From Nanosyncoccus sp963544575 (GTDB lineage: Bacteria; Patescibacteriota; Saccharimonadia; Saccharimonadales; Saccharimonadaceae): 64,000 bases of DNA. The notes beneath the pieces were generated by a model. That model saw only the letters and a list, made by a program, of their open reading frames with translations. It did no database searches and was not told where the DNA came from. Numbering within the stretch: the stretch's first letter is position 1; the number at the start of each line of letters is the position of its first letter. Positions 46,638-55,151 of this stretch are shown here, piece by piece. The translations under genes and the position numbers were made by a program. Location of the stretch: the NCBI GenBank assembly GCA_963544575.1, contig CAUUFZ010000002.1, forward strand, positions 1 to 64,000, in the 5' to 3' direction.

Positions 46638-47234
46638 GTGAGAATAAAAAATAAAAACCATAAAAAAATTAAAATTGCGACAACATTAATGGTTTTATCT
46701 GGTGCGGCGTTATCACCAATGCTGTTTGATTTGCCAACACCAGTATCAGCAGTGCAACAATCTGCTTCAACAACAATTAGCGTTGTGATTGATCCTGTGA
46801 TTTCAATTACTACGCCAAGCTCAATTGATATTAATATTACGCCTACTCCTACCGGTGCGTTTAATACTGGGACTGGCACGGTGAATGTCTCTACCAATAA
46901 TGGTAAGGGTTACACCACCTATGTCACTTCCAAGACGACGGATACGGATTTGTCTCAGCCAGCTGCCTCTGGTGTAGCGGACAAAATCCCTTCAATCAGT
47001 CAGTCAAACTCGACGATTTCTGGTACGGGTTGGGGTTGGTCTGCTGATGGCACCACTTATAATCCAGTGAAACAAACTGGCACCGTGGATGCTTCGACGA
47101 TTTTTGCTAAGACTACTTCAGCCGCTACCTCTGGTAGTGCTAAGACGATTACGGTCGGTGCAAGTGCTACTACCTCTATTCCAGTAGGTGCTTATTCGAA
47201 TACATTGCTCTTTACGGCAGTTGCGAACCAATAA
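46638..47234 (+). CDS. Small secreted protein resembling the BspA N-terminal module
   Basis: 198 residues, GTG start after AAAGGAAA. Signal peptide to about residue 38 (PVSA). The mature protein is beta-rich and Thr/Ser-rich. It parallels the first 180 residues of the three BspA-like proteins: NNGKGYTTYVTSKT against NNRTGYTATLSAET, GTGWGWSADGTTYNPV against NTWGYKFGSSTNYDPI, and PVGAYSNTLLFTAVAN against ESGNYTNKLILSFVSN. It therefore looks like a stand-alone copy of that module, possibly a secreted or surface-assembled subunit. No anchor motif. Confidence 0.75.
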   Translation: MRIKNKNHKKIKIATTLMVLSGAALSPMLFDLPTPVSAVQQSASTTISVVIDPVISITTPSSIDINITPTPTGAFNTGTGTVNVSTNNGKGYTTYVTSKTTDTDLSQPAASGVADKIPSISQSNSTISGTGWGWSADGTTYNPVKQTGTVDASTIFAKTTSAATSGSAKTITVGASATTSIPVGAYSNTLLFTAVANQ

Positions 47235-47328
47235 CACTTTTCTTTTCGATTCCCTGCGGTCGACAGACCTCAGGGGTCGGAGGAATTATTAAAGGATCTT
47301 GTTTTAAAACTGCGTGGAGATGCTTTAG

Positions 47329-47352
47329 AGACCGCCTTCGGGCGGTCTTTTT
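47329..47352 (+). terminator. Intrinsic terminator of the small surface protein gene
   Basis: AGACCGCC-TTCG-GGCGGTCT, followed by T residues; a classic tetraloop terminator. Confidence 0.95.
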
Positions 47353-47380
47353 CTGGCTGAATTTTAAAAATTTAAGCATC

Positions 47381-47691
47381 AAAAAACCCCAAGTAAGGGT
47401 GGGCATCACTTGGGGTTATTAGACCCTACAACGCATCTCTATTGATTCCGGGAGAGCCCCGGAGCGTGACCCACCTCACTCTATTGGGGCCCGCCGGTTA
47501 TAGGGGTTGCTATGTTCTTAAAAATTGACTTTCAAGTGGAGGTAATACTTATACTTACAACCGATAAAAGAAAAATTGTAAGCCGAAAGTCTTTTAAGAA
47601 CACGCAACTTCTGTTATATTAGTAACAGAAATTATGATTTATTTAGGTGCGGTTTAGAGATCGTGCCTTTTTCTGGCTCCAACCCCTAACT
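47381..47691 (-). ncRNA. Candidate 310-nt structured RNA with own promoter and terminator
   Basis: The 5' end (47680-47690) pairs with 47497-47509 to close a first domain. Inside it 47585-47601 pairs with 47514-47533 in a long stem, with a further TTACAA/TTGTAA stem. A second domain, 47420-47495, contains GCCCC/GGGGC pairing. The transcript ends in a terminator: 47385-47394 against 47408-47417, with the T tract at 47386-47381. No ORF covers it. I cannot place it in a known class: the conserved cores of RNase P RNA and tmRNA are not recognisable. It converges on the surface protein gene and is divergent from dprA. Confidence 0.65.
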
Positions 47692-47698
47692 GATTCGT

Positions 47699-47727
47699 AT
47701 TATAGCATTATAAATAAAAATAGTCAA
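47699..47727 (-). promoter_or_regulatory. Near-consensus sigma-70 promoter of the 310-nt RNA
   Basis: On the minus strand, TTGACT (47727-47722), exactly 17 nt, then TATAAT (47704-47699). Predicted start near 47692. Confidence 0.75.
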
Positions 47728-47777
47728 TACATAAAATGTAAAAAATATTAAAATCAAGTACAAAATTGGAGGTTTTT

Positions 47778-48773
47778 GTGCAAGTCAAATCTATTTCCCC
47801 TCTAGAAGATGGGTTTTTGCGTAAATTAGAATTCATTGCGCTTAAGCCTAAAATATTGTATTATTATGGAAAATCGCCTGGTGAGATGGTAGATTTTGAG
47901 ATTAATGGTGAGGATAATATTTCAGAAAAGGCCGCGAAACGAGCCTATATACGACCGAAGACGGTGGCTGTCGTGGGGTCTAGAAAATACACGAAATACG
48001 GCGAAGAATGGGCCTATAAAATTGCTTATGAATTAGCGAAACGTGGAGTAATTATTGTGAGTGGGTTGGCTTATGGAATTGACTCTATCGCACATCGGGC
48101 AGCCCTGGATGCGGGTGGATTAACAGTGGCGGTGTTAGGGACGCCAATCGATAAGATTTATCCGGTACGACATACCAGTTTAGCGCGGGAAATTGTGGAC
48201 CAGGGTGGTATGGTGATATCGGAATACCCACCGCAGGAAATTTTGGCAAAGGATGAGAAGCTATCGCGCATGTTAAATAGTCAGTTAGGGATGCGCTCAG
48301 CTTTTCTGAAACGTAATCGGTTGATTGCGGGATTGGCGGATTTGGTGGTGGTGGTCGAAGGTGGAGTAAAATCTGGTTCGTTAAATACGGCACATCATGC
48401 CATGGAACAGGGAGTGATAGTTTATGCGGTGCCAGGGGATGTGAGTCGTAGTAATTCCCTGGGCTGTAATCGGTTATTGGGTCGCGGGGCGGTGGCTTTT
48501 ACTGAGGTGGATGAATTATTGGATGAGTTAGGGCTAAGGATTCGTAAACCGCGTGAGAGTTTAAATCAGATTAAGGAAATGTGTAGTACGGAGAATGAGG
48601 CCTTAATGGTTTCGGTGATGCTTGAAGGTATAAAAATGGGAGAAGAAATCCTGGCGCAGATACGACGAAAAAAGGAATTTTCGGTCTCAGATTTTAGTGT
48701 GACAATTTTTAATCTTCAAATGAAAGGATTAGTGAAACCGTTAGGCAATAATGAGTGGATGTTATGTGTGTAG
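47778..48773 (+). CDS. dprA: DNA processing protein DprA
   Basis: Loads RecA on incoming single-stranded DNA during transformation. 331 residues from the GTG at 47778, chosen because GGAGG lies 5 nt upstream; the earlier TTG would overlap that site. The Rossmann-like core shows VAVVGSRKYTKYG, VSGLAYGIDSIAHRAALD, VLGTPIDKIYPV, FLKRNRLIAGLAD and GSLNTAHHA. A winged-helix-like C-terminus follows. Its presence suggests DNA-uptake competence, a common trait reported for Saccharibacteria. Confidence 0.93.
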   Translation: MQVKSISPLEDGFLRKLEFIALKPKILYYYGKSPGEMVDFEINGEDNISEKAAKRAYIRPKTVAVVGSRKYTKYGEEWAYKIAYELAKRGVIIVSGLAYGIDSIAHRAALDAGGLTVAVLGTPIDKIYPVRHTSLAREIVDQGGMVISEYPPQEILAKDEKLSRMLNSQLGMRSAFLKRNRLIAGLADLVVVVEGGVKSGSLNTAHHAMEQGVIVYAVPGDVSRSNSLGCNRLLGRGAVAFTEVDELLDELGLRIRKPRESLNQIKEMCSTENEALMVSVMLEGIKMGEEILAQIRRKKEFSVSDFSVTIFNLQMKGLVKPLGNNEWMLCV

Positions 48774-49273
48774 AAAAATTTCAATTACCGAAGACGATTA
48801 CTTGGATTGATACGATGAATATTTTTGCACGGATGGAGAAAATGCGGCGCTTACATACGATGACGGTGGCGAAGCGTTTTGAGTTGAATTTGACCGAAGT
48901 GAAGATTATGAGCTATCTTAAAAATAATCAGATCGAACGGAATTTGAACGAGATTTTAGAGTGCAGTCTGATTGGTGAGACTAGTTTGTGCCGGGCAATT
49001 AATCATTTGGAAGAGCGTGAATTTATTAAAAAGGCGCTAAATCCGCAAAATCGGCGGTATTTGCAGCTAGATTTTTTCGGTGAGGGGAGATTCGTGGCGA
49101 GCTATATCGAAATGGAGCAGAAGAAGTTTATTAGCGAGATTTTCGAGGGATTTACCAAAGAAGAACGTGTGATGTTCGGCCGGATGCTTTGGAAGATTAA
49201 TTTTAATATTCAGAGTAGAATTCAGAAAAGTTTGGCGTCGAAAAAAGTAATAAAGAAGATTATTCTTGAATAA
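48764..49273 (+). CDS. MarR-like winged-helix regulator
   Basis: About 169 residues. The pattern fits MarR: an N-terminal dimerisation helix (TMNIFARMEKMRRLHTM), an HTH with ECSLIGETSLCRAINHLEER, a wing (KKALNPQNRRYLQL), and C-terminal helices. It overlaps the end of dprA by about 10 nt, so it is coupled to it and might control competence genes; that is inference. The ATG at 48755 is an alternative start. Its 3' end overlaps the convergent pth gene by 14 nt. Confidence 0.72.
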   Translation: MCVEKFQLPKTITWIDTMNIFARMEKMRRLHTMTVAKRFELNLTEVKIMSYLKNNQIERNLNEILECSLIGETSLCRAINHLEEREFIKKALNPQNRRYLQLDFFGEGRFVASYIEMEQKKFISEIFEGFTKEERVMFGRMLWKINFNIQSRIQKSLASKKVIKKIILE

Positions 49274-49784
49274 AATCGTCGATACGTTTCGCAATATCTG
49301 TGAGGATTTCTGGAAGTTTTTCGCGTTCTTCCGGAGTGAAACGGCCAAGCACAAAATCAACATCACCCATCTTTTTACGCAGAGCGTTGTTTGCGGTGCC
49401 AAGACGAAGACGCTTAAAATCGGTGGTAGAAAGCGCGCGAATGGTGGATTTAAGGCCATTATTGCCGCCATCGGTTCCCTTTTCGCGATAACGCAGGGTG
49501 CCGAAATCGAGATTAAAATCATCACATAAAATCAGGAGGTTAGATAGTGGAATTTTATAATAGTTCATGAATTCCTGAATACTAGAACCGACATCATTAT
49601 AGTAGGTTTGAGGTTCGATAAAGATAGTTTGACCGGATTTTTGCCACTTGGCGTGGAATTTTTCGGATTTTTCAAATTCGAGACCGTGGGTTTTAAAGTA
49701 AAAATCTAAAGCCAAAAAGCCAAAGTTATGGCGAGTGAGGTTATATTCATTTCCAGGATTTCCAAGTCCAACAATAAGTTTCAT
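49260..49784 (-). CDS. pth: Peptidyl-tRNA hydrolase
   Basis: Recycles peptidyl-tRNA that drops off ribosomes. 174 residues; GLGNPGNEYNLTRHNFGF carries the substrate asparagine and catalytic histidine, QTYYNDVG follows, and LCDDFNLDFG holds the conserved aspartate. TATAAT (49791-49796, minus strand) is 6 nt from the ATG (leaderless). Tail-to-tail overlap with the MarR-like gene. Confidence 0.95.
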   Translation of the reverse strand: MKLIVGLGNPGNEYNLTRHNFGFLALDFYFKTHGLEFEKSEKFHAKWQKSGQTIFIEPQTYYNDVGSSIQEFMNYYKIPLSNLLILCDDFNLDFGTLRYREKGTDGGNNGLKSTIRALSTTDFKRLRLGTANNALRKKMGDVDFVLGRFTPEEREKLPEILTDIAKRIDDFIQE

Positions 49785-49887
49785 GGAAATATTATAGCAA
49801 ATCTTTTGGTTGGATTTTTATGACAAAAAAACTACTACAAAAGTTTTAGAGATAAAAGAATCCATTGTGTAGATATTTGGACCATGA

Positions 49888-49917
49888 AAAAGCCGCCACA
49901 GGTGGTGACGGCTTCGA
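49888..49917 (-). terminator. Intrinsic terminator of the phoH-like gene
   Basis: AAGCCG (49890) pairs with CGGCTT (49909) with an inner CCAC/GGTG stem; the minus strand continues TTTTT. Confidence 0.85.
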
Positions 49918-49963
49918 AAAGATTAAGGAATAGTTTTGATGAAATGAACATTATGTAGCTAGA

Positions 49964-51844
49964 TTAATCCTCAATATAATCATTGTCGCTCTCCCAGTCT
50001 AGTCCAAGAGGTTTCAAATTATCGAGGATCTGTCCAATAATGGAGCTTCTGACGATGTCGTTTTCATTCATAAAAATCTGAGCTGCGCGAGGAATACCCT
50101 TTAAGGCTCGGCGCGCATAAAGAATACCGTTGTGATTTTTGTTGACACCTTTAGCGTAAGGATGAGGTTGACTTTCGTCGCCTGTGAAGATCATTTTAGA
50201 TCCCTCTCCGATACGAGTCATGGCAGACAGCATCTGTTCATTGGTCATATCTTGAGCTTCGTCGACAATGATAAAATCATTCTGAAAACTCTTTCCTTTG
50301 ATATAGAAAATCGGAATAGAGCGGAAGGATTTTTGATAGGACAGATTAGCTTTGTCTTCTAGACGCTGCTGCTTGATACGAGGTTGAGGGCTAGATGATT
50401 TTTCAGAATACTTATTCTTACTTTTATTCTTCTCTTCATGCTTCCTCTTTTTGCTAGTTCGGCAAGTAAAAGTCTCTTTTTTGTCGATCATAGTATACTC
50501 GTCATCATCTTCATAGATCCAATTTTTATCATGAATATAAGATTGATGCGTGATTTCTTCATGCGGCTGATCGATTAGAGTGCTATTATTGCAGGGGTCG
50601 TCATCGTAAATTTCATGATAAATTAACAATGCATTGATAATATTGGCAGACTTGATAGACATTTTTTCTTCCAAGTCTCCTGGCAAAGTACCAACGCCAT
50701 CATCGCCACGAACTTCTGAAGCAACAACGGAAACGATATTGTAGTCACCTTTTTGAACTTGCTTCATTCCTTCAATGGCGGCAATAAAAGTTTTTCCGGT
50801 ACCAGGACAGCCAGAAACTAGAATCATATCAATATTCTTATTATAGATAGAGTCTAAATACATGGCTTGACCAGGTGTTTTGGCTTTCAGGAAGGGTTTC
50901 TGTTTGCTATTTAGGTAGCTATTAAGGTGGACGATTTTATCTTCATCTCCACTAACATCTAAGCGGCCGATATTCCAAAATTCACCCTTACTTTTCCCGT
51001 AGATTTCATCATCGATACTATCTTCGCAACTGAATTCAATGAACTCGTTGGGAACCAAGGTGGGCTCATCTGGCATACGTTCCTCCCATTCTTCTAAGGG
51101 GATGAAGCCACCTTTTTGGACGAAGTGACTATAGAGGTCGGGTGGAATGACACATTTGCGTCGACCGGTGAACTTAAACTTGGGGTCGGTTTCCAGCGGT
51201 AAGGATTTAATGTTATGTGCTAAAGCGCAAACATGCATTTCCTTGTCGTTGGTCACTAAACGAATCTTTTTATTCAGAGCATCTAATTCGTTCTTAGCCT
51301 GTTTAGCCTTTACTAAGTAACAGGATAGATCGAGAGTCTGCAAGAAGATTTGTTCATCCATATTGACGGGTTCAAAATCCCAAGAAACCACGGCAGATTC
51401 GGAGCTTTTAATAACCATAAAAGCACGGCTGCAGTTATTGAAGGCGATTTGATTACCAATGGCAAGATTGGGATCACGACCAAGTTTGGAAGATTCATCA
51501 ACTATAACCGATTGAAAGAGCTCATCGATTCGGCTTAAAACCTTACCGGCGATGAAGCTGCGTTCAGAAGATTCGCTTCTGAAGCTTTTTAATTCATGGA
51601 GCACAGTGTCAGGTATAACGATACATGAGTTTTTCAGGTCGATATTTTTAATAGCTAATTTCTTAAATCCGTTTTTGGTGGGAATAATATCTGGGTTATC
51701 AATAATGATATTAGTATCGATAACGTAATATTTTTCCTTGGGTTCAGTGGAAATGTAAGCCACAGGTTCTGCACTTGAGATGCTGCCAGAGGTCTTCTCC
51801 TTAAGACTTGTTTGAGCACTGAGTATACTTTTAATTTCACTCAT
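49964..51844 (-). CDS. PIN domain-PhoH ATPase (YlaK-type) with large insertion
   Basis: 626 residues. The PIN domain (about 35-200) has DTNIIIDNPDII, VIPDTVLHELKSF and LVTNDKEMHVCA acidic positions. The PhoH-like P-loop ATPase has SGCPGTGKTF at about 341-350 and IIVDEAQDMT (Walker B). Between them an insertion of about 110 residues, rich in acidic and then basic/Ser residues (DDDEYTMIDKKE, KKRKHEEKNKSKNKYSEKS), interrupts the ATPase and is not part of the family core. Such PIN-PhoH proteins are RNA helicase/nucleases. An AAGGAG Shine-Dalgarno sequence and a long structured leader precede the ATG. Confidence 0.85.
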   Translation of the reverse strand: MSEIKSILSAQTSLKEKTSGSISSAEPVAYISTEPKEKYYVIDTNIIIDNPDIIPTKNGFKKLAIKNIDLKNSCIVIPDTVLHELKSFRSESSERSFIAGKVLSRIDELFQSVIVDESSKLGRDPNLAIGNQIAFNNCSRAFMVIKSSESAVVSWDFEPVNMDEQIFLQTLDLSCYLVKAKQAKNELDALNKKIRLVTNDKEMHVCALAHNIKSLPLETDPKFKFTGRRKCVIPPDLYSHFVQKGGFIPLEEWEERMPDEPTLVPNEFIEFSCEDSIDDEIYGKSKGEFWNIGRLDVSGDEDKIVHLNSYLNSKQKPFLKAKTPGQAMYLDSIYNKNIDMILVSGCPGTGKTFIAAIEGMKQVQKGDYNIVSVVASEVRGDDGVGTLPGDLEEKMSIKSANIINALLIYHEIYDDDPCNNSTLIDQPHEEITHQSYIHDKNWIYEDDDEYTMIDKKETFTCRTSKKRKHEEKNKSKNKYSEKSSSPQPRIKQQRLEDKANLSYQKSFRSIPIFYIKGKSFQNDFIIVDEAQDMTNEQMLSAMTRIGEGSKMIFTGDESQPHPYAKGVNKNHNGILYARRALKGIPRAAQIFMNENDIVRSSIIGQILDNLKPLGLDWESDNDYIED

Positions 51845-51867
51845 AACTATCTCCTTTTTAAGGTACG

Positions 51868-51943
51868 AGAAATACGTTTTAGGTATTTCTGTAGGGTGGG
51901 GCTTGGATTTTTGAGGTCCAAGAATAGAGGTGCTTCCTCTATT
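51868..51943 (-). promoter_or_regulatory. Three consecutive hairpins in the phoH leader
   Basis: Read on the minus strand from a start near 51943: stems 51936-51943/51923-51930 (8 bp), 51917-51922/51902-51907 (6 bp) and 51883-51890/51868-51875 (8 bp), then the Shine-Dalgarno sequence. The first hairpin begins at the predicted transcript 5' end (-10 AATAAT at 51955-51950). It may stabilise or regulate the mRNA. Confidence 0.55.
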
Positions 51944-52042
51944 AGGCTAATTATTACATATTTTTCTAAAAATTCAAGAGTAAAAAATAGAGGTAGTGGT
52001 GAATCTGAGTGTATATTTTTGAGGATAGCTTAAGATGAAGTA

Positions 52043-53461
52043 TTAAGATAATTGACGATATAGTTTGAGTAACTTTTTGATTTGATGAGATTGAAGATAA
52101 GTCTTTTCGCTGGCGGCCAGATTTTGGCTGAGTTTTTGAATAAGTTCTGGTTGGTGGTGGATTTTAAGTAAAAGTTCCGCCATGGAGCGAGGCGCTGGAG
52201 ATTTGGCGCAGAGGCCACCGTGATTTGGTACGATTTCGGACATGTCGGGATCGGCATAAATAACTGGAAGATTGCAGGCGGCGGCTTCTAAAATGGTGAG
52301 GCCTTGGGTGTCAAACTGGTAGGAATTGATGATGGAAAGATGTTGGTCTTTGGTATATTTTTGGAGGATTTCTTGGTGCGGGATGGTGCCGAGAATTTTA
52401 ATAGATGCTTCGTCGAAATGTTTTTTGCAGAATTTTCGCACTTTTGACATCTGATTACCATCGCCAATAATGGTAAAAACAAAACGAAAATCAGGCTCAA
52501 GTTCCTGGGCGATTCGAAGTGATTCTAAAAATGGTAGAATGCGTTTTTCTTTAGAGAGGCGAGAAAACCAGAGAATACGAAGTGGTTCGTGGTCTTGGTA
52601 GGTGCGGATTTGAGGGGTGAAATTTGCAATTTCCTGGTCATTAATACCGTTTGAAATGACGGAAATTGGACGAGTAACACCGAAAAGTTGAAGTTTTTTG
52701 GCAAAATGGGCGGAGGGGGTAATTACCTGGTCGGCCAGATTGGCTTGGCGGACCATCATTTGCCACATCTCACGACGTGCAATAGTAGGCGCGAGATTTT
52801 TGATCTCGGTGTTCTGATAATTGAGGCCTGGTGATTTCTTTGGTTCTGGATTTTGATAATTTGGCTTAGGGAATTTTTTCAAGATTGATTTTAGAGTGGT
52901 GCGATGAATTAGATTAATTCCGGTAGCGGCGAGAGTCTTAAAGGGATGCGGCACATTAATGGCGATGGCCATATCTTCGCGACCATGCATGGTTTGGATA
53001 GTTTTAATGTGATATTTCTTAGCCAAAATCAGACCAGCCATACTGGTGGTAGCTTCGTAATGGATGTGAAAAAAATCAAAGGATTCGGTGAGGTTGGGGT
53101 ATTTTTCTTCAATAAAACGTATGACATGCTTGGTCCATTTGGAAAAAGGGGCGCCATTGACTAGGAATTTGGCGGTAGGCACAAGAATAATATTTGGGTC
53201 GTGATTGGCGCCAAATTGGGATAAAGGATTTTCAAAATCTTGCTGAGTGCCTGGGCAAAAAATCGTAACTTGGTGGCCAAGTGACTCTAACGCAGTTTTT
53301 TGGGCACGAATTGAGGATGGAATCCCACCAGGAATGCCGAGAAAAACGTCGGTAAAAATAGCAATGCGAAGCGCTTTCGTAGGCGCAGGATTTTTGAGGT
53401 TTTGGCCCTTAAGATTTTGATGCTTAAGGCTTTCCGGGTTCTTGGAGTGAGGATTTGACAT
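52043..53461 (-). CDS. GT4-family glycosyltransferase
   Basis: 472 residues, GT-B fold. N-terminal IAIFTDVFLGIPGGIPSSIR (acceptor side), C-terminal RILWFSRLSKEKRILPFLES and the donor-binding FDTQGLTILEAAACNLPVI (EX7E-like). It resembles alpha-glycosyltransferases that glycosylate diacylglycerol or similar lipids, but the substrate is not certain. Two low-complexity Asn/Pro/Lys insertions (residues about 1-28 and about 200-225, PNYQNPEPKKSPGLNYQN) are unusual. GATAAT lies 7 nt from the ATG (leaderless) and is overlapped by a 16-bp palindrome. Confidence 0.85.
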   Translation of the reverse strand: MSNPHSKNPESLKHQNLKGQNLKNPAPTKALRIAIFTDVFLGIPGGIPSSIRAQKTALESLGHQVTIFCPGTQQDFENPLSQFGANHDPNIILVPTAKFLVNGAPFSKWTKHVIRFIEEKYPNLTESFDFFHIHYEATTSMAGLILAKKYHIKTIQTMHGREDMAIAINVPHPFKTLAATGINLIHRTTLKSILKKFPKPNYQNPEPKKSPGLNYQNTEIKNLAPTIARREMWQMMVRQANLADQVITPSAHFAKKLQLFGVTRPISVISNGINDQEIANFTPQIRTYQDHEPLRILWFSRLSKEKRILPFLESLRIAQELEPDFRFVFTIIGDGNQMSKVRKFCKKHFDEASIKILGTIPHQEILQKYTKDQHLSIINSYQFDTQGLTILEAAACNLPVIYADPDMSEIVPNHGGLCAKSPAPRSMAELLLKIHHQPELIQKLSQNLAASEKTYLQSHQIKKLLKLYRQLS

Positions 53462-53471
53462 TTTTGTGATT

Positions 53472-53487
53472 ATCTCATATATGAGAT
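53472..53487 (-). promoter_or_regulatory. 16-bp perfect palindrome on the glycosyltransferase promoter
   Basis: ATCTCATATATGAGAT overlaps the GATAAT -10 box (53474-53469, minus strand). It looks like an operator for a repressor; none is identified. Confidence 0.55.
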
Positions 53488-53494
53488 ATTTAAT

Positions 53495-54910
53495 TTAAAT
53501 TAAATCTTTGGTGCGATTGATGGATTTGCGTGGTCCGTTTTTGCGGTCATTATGGAAGGAGAATTTGAGTGGAGTACCGAGGAATGGGAATTTTTCACGA
53601 ATACAACGCTCGAGATAACGTTTGTAAGACCAGTGCAGTAGTTCCATTTCACGACCATGAATGACAAACCATGGTGGGCAAGTGTCGGTCTGGGTAATGT
53701 ATTGGAGTTTTGGATGAGTATTTTTCAAACCAGCTGGCGCGTGAGAAATTACCGCTTCGTTTAGAACCTTATTGAGTTCTGAAGTTTTAAGCTCGGTGTG
53801 GCGAGCGAGATCAACTTCGGTAATAAGTTCGAATAATTTGGTGACATTTTTGCCAGTTTCGGAACTGGTAATAATCACTGGAGCAAAAGATAAGAAATTA
53901 AAATCGCGTTCAAGATTATCGAGGATATTATCGATCTCAGAAAGTTCAGTTGGTTTAGACTTATCGGAAATTGTAGAAACTACAGGGGTAGAATTATCGA
54001 GAAGGTCGGATTTGGTGATAACTAAAATTACGCTCTTTCCGGCTTCGATAATTTGACCAGCAAGAGATTGATCGAGCTTAGAATGTGGTTCGGTGGAATC
54101 AATGAGTAGCAAACAAATATCAGATTCTTCAATCGCCGCAAGAGTGCGAATAGCGGAGAATTTTTCGATACCAACTTCGCGCTTACCCGGCTTACGAAGG
54201 CCGGCGGTGTCGAGAAATTCAATGGTCTGACCTTTGAATTTGAGTTCGAGGCGATTAATATCGCGAGTGGTTCCCTGCTTCGAGCTGGTAATGGCCTGCT
54301 GTTTTTGGCCAAGACGATTAAAAAGACTAGACTTACCAACGTTTGGACGGCCAATCAACGCGACCTTGATAGAGGTTTCGGTTTTAGCTTCAGAATCAGC
54401 TTCGTGGATATTTGGATAAGAGTTTAATTCGCGATAAATGCGAGATTTAAGATCTTTAATTCCCTGGCCGGCAGTGGCAGAAGTTTGATAGGTTTCGTCG
54501 GCTTTTATACCAAATTTGATATATTCGGCAAAAGGTAGAGATTCTTTGAGATCCGATTTATTAAGTACTAAAAGGACTGGCTTGCGGGATTTAAGAGCCA
54601 TGCGAGCAATATCTTTGTCGCGGAAATCTGGGTATTTAGTGGAGTCGACAGTAAGTAAAATTAAATCGGCTGAGTCAATGGCGTCCTCGATTTGATCCTG
54701 GATGGAAGCTTCGAAATCATCTTCAGGATTTTTCAGACCAGCAGTGTCAATAAGAGTAAAAGCTTGATCAATAGTCGCTACTACGCTGTCACGGGTAGTG
54801 CCGGCCTCACGCGCAACAATGGCAATATTTTTGTGTGCCATGCGATTTAATAGGCTGGATTTACCAGCATTGGTTTGGCCGATGAGGGCGACAATTGGAA
54901 GCTTTTTCAT
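53495..54910 (-). CDS. der: Ribosome assembly GTPase Der (EngA)
   Basis: 471 residues with two tandem G domains. First: GQTNAGKSSLLNR, DTAGL, NKSD. Second: GRPNVGKSSLFNR, DTAGLRKPGK, TKSD. A C-terminal KH-like domain ends in NRTKDLI. It acts in 50S subunit maturation. The first P-loop has TNAGKS where PNVGKS is usual. TATAAT (54918-54923, minus strand) is 7 nt from the ATG (leaderless). Confidence 0.95.
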   Translation of the reverse strand: MKKLPIVALIGQTNAGKSSLLNRMAHKNIAIVAREAGTTRDSVVATIDQAFTLIDTAGLKNPEDDFEASIQDQIEDAIDSADLILLTVDSTKYPDFRDKDIARMALKSRKPVLLVLNKSDLKESLPFAEYIKFGIKADETYQTSATAGQGIKDLKSRIYRELNSYPNIHEADSEAKTETSIKVALIGRPNVGKSSLFNRLGQKQQAITSSKQGTTRDINRLELKFKGQTIEFLDTAGLRKPGKREVGIEKFSAIRTLAAIEESDICLLLIDSTEPHSKLDQSLAGQIIEAGKSVILVITKSDLLDNSTPVVSTISDKSKPTELSEIDNILDNLERDFNFLSFAPVIITSSETGKNVTKLFELITEVDLARHTELKTSELNKVLNEAVISHAPAGLKNTHPKLQYITQTDTCPPWFVIHGREMELLHWSYKRYLERCIREKFPFLGTPLKFSFHNDRKNGPRKSINRTKDLI

Positions 54911-55151
54911 GCGTTATATTATAACATCGAAAATGGGATAAGTAAAGAAAAAGCTAAGTCGTAAATATAAGGCTTATTTTTACAACACATTACTTAAAAT
55001 AAGTAATCCATGCTGATGTTATTTTGATTATGATAAAAAGATGGTGCCTTGGTGCGCTGCTTGATGAAGTGGAGTTTTTAAAGGTAATCTTAATGCTGGG
55101 TTTTGCTGATTTTTTGCTGATTTTTGATTTTGCTTATGGTAAAATAGAGTC

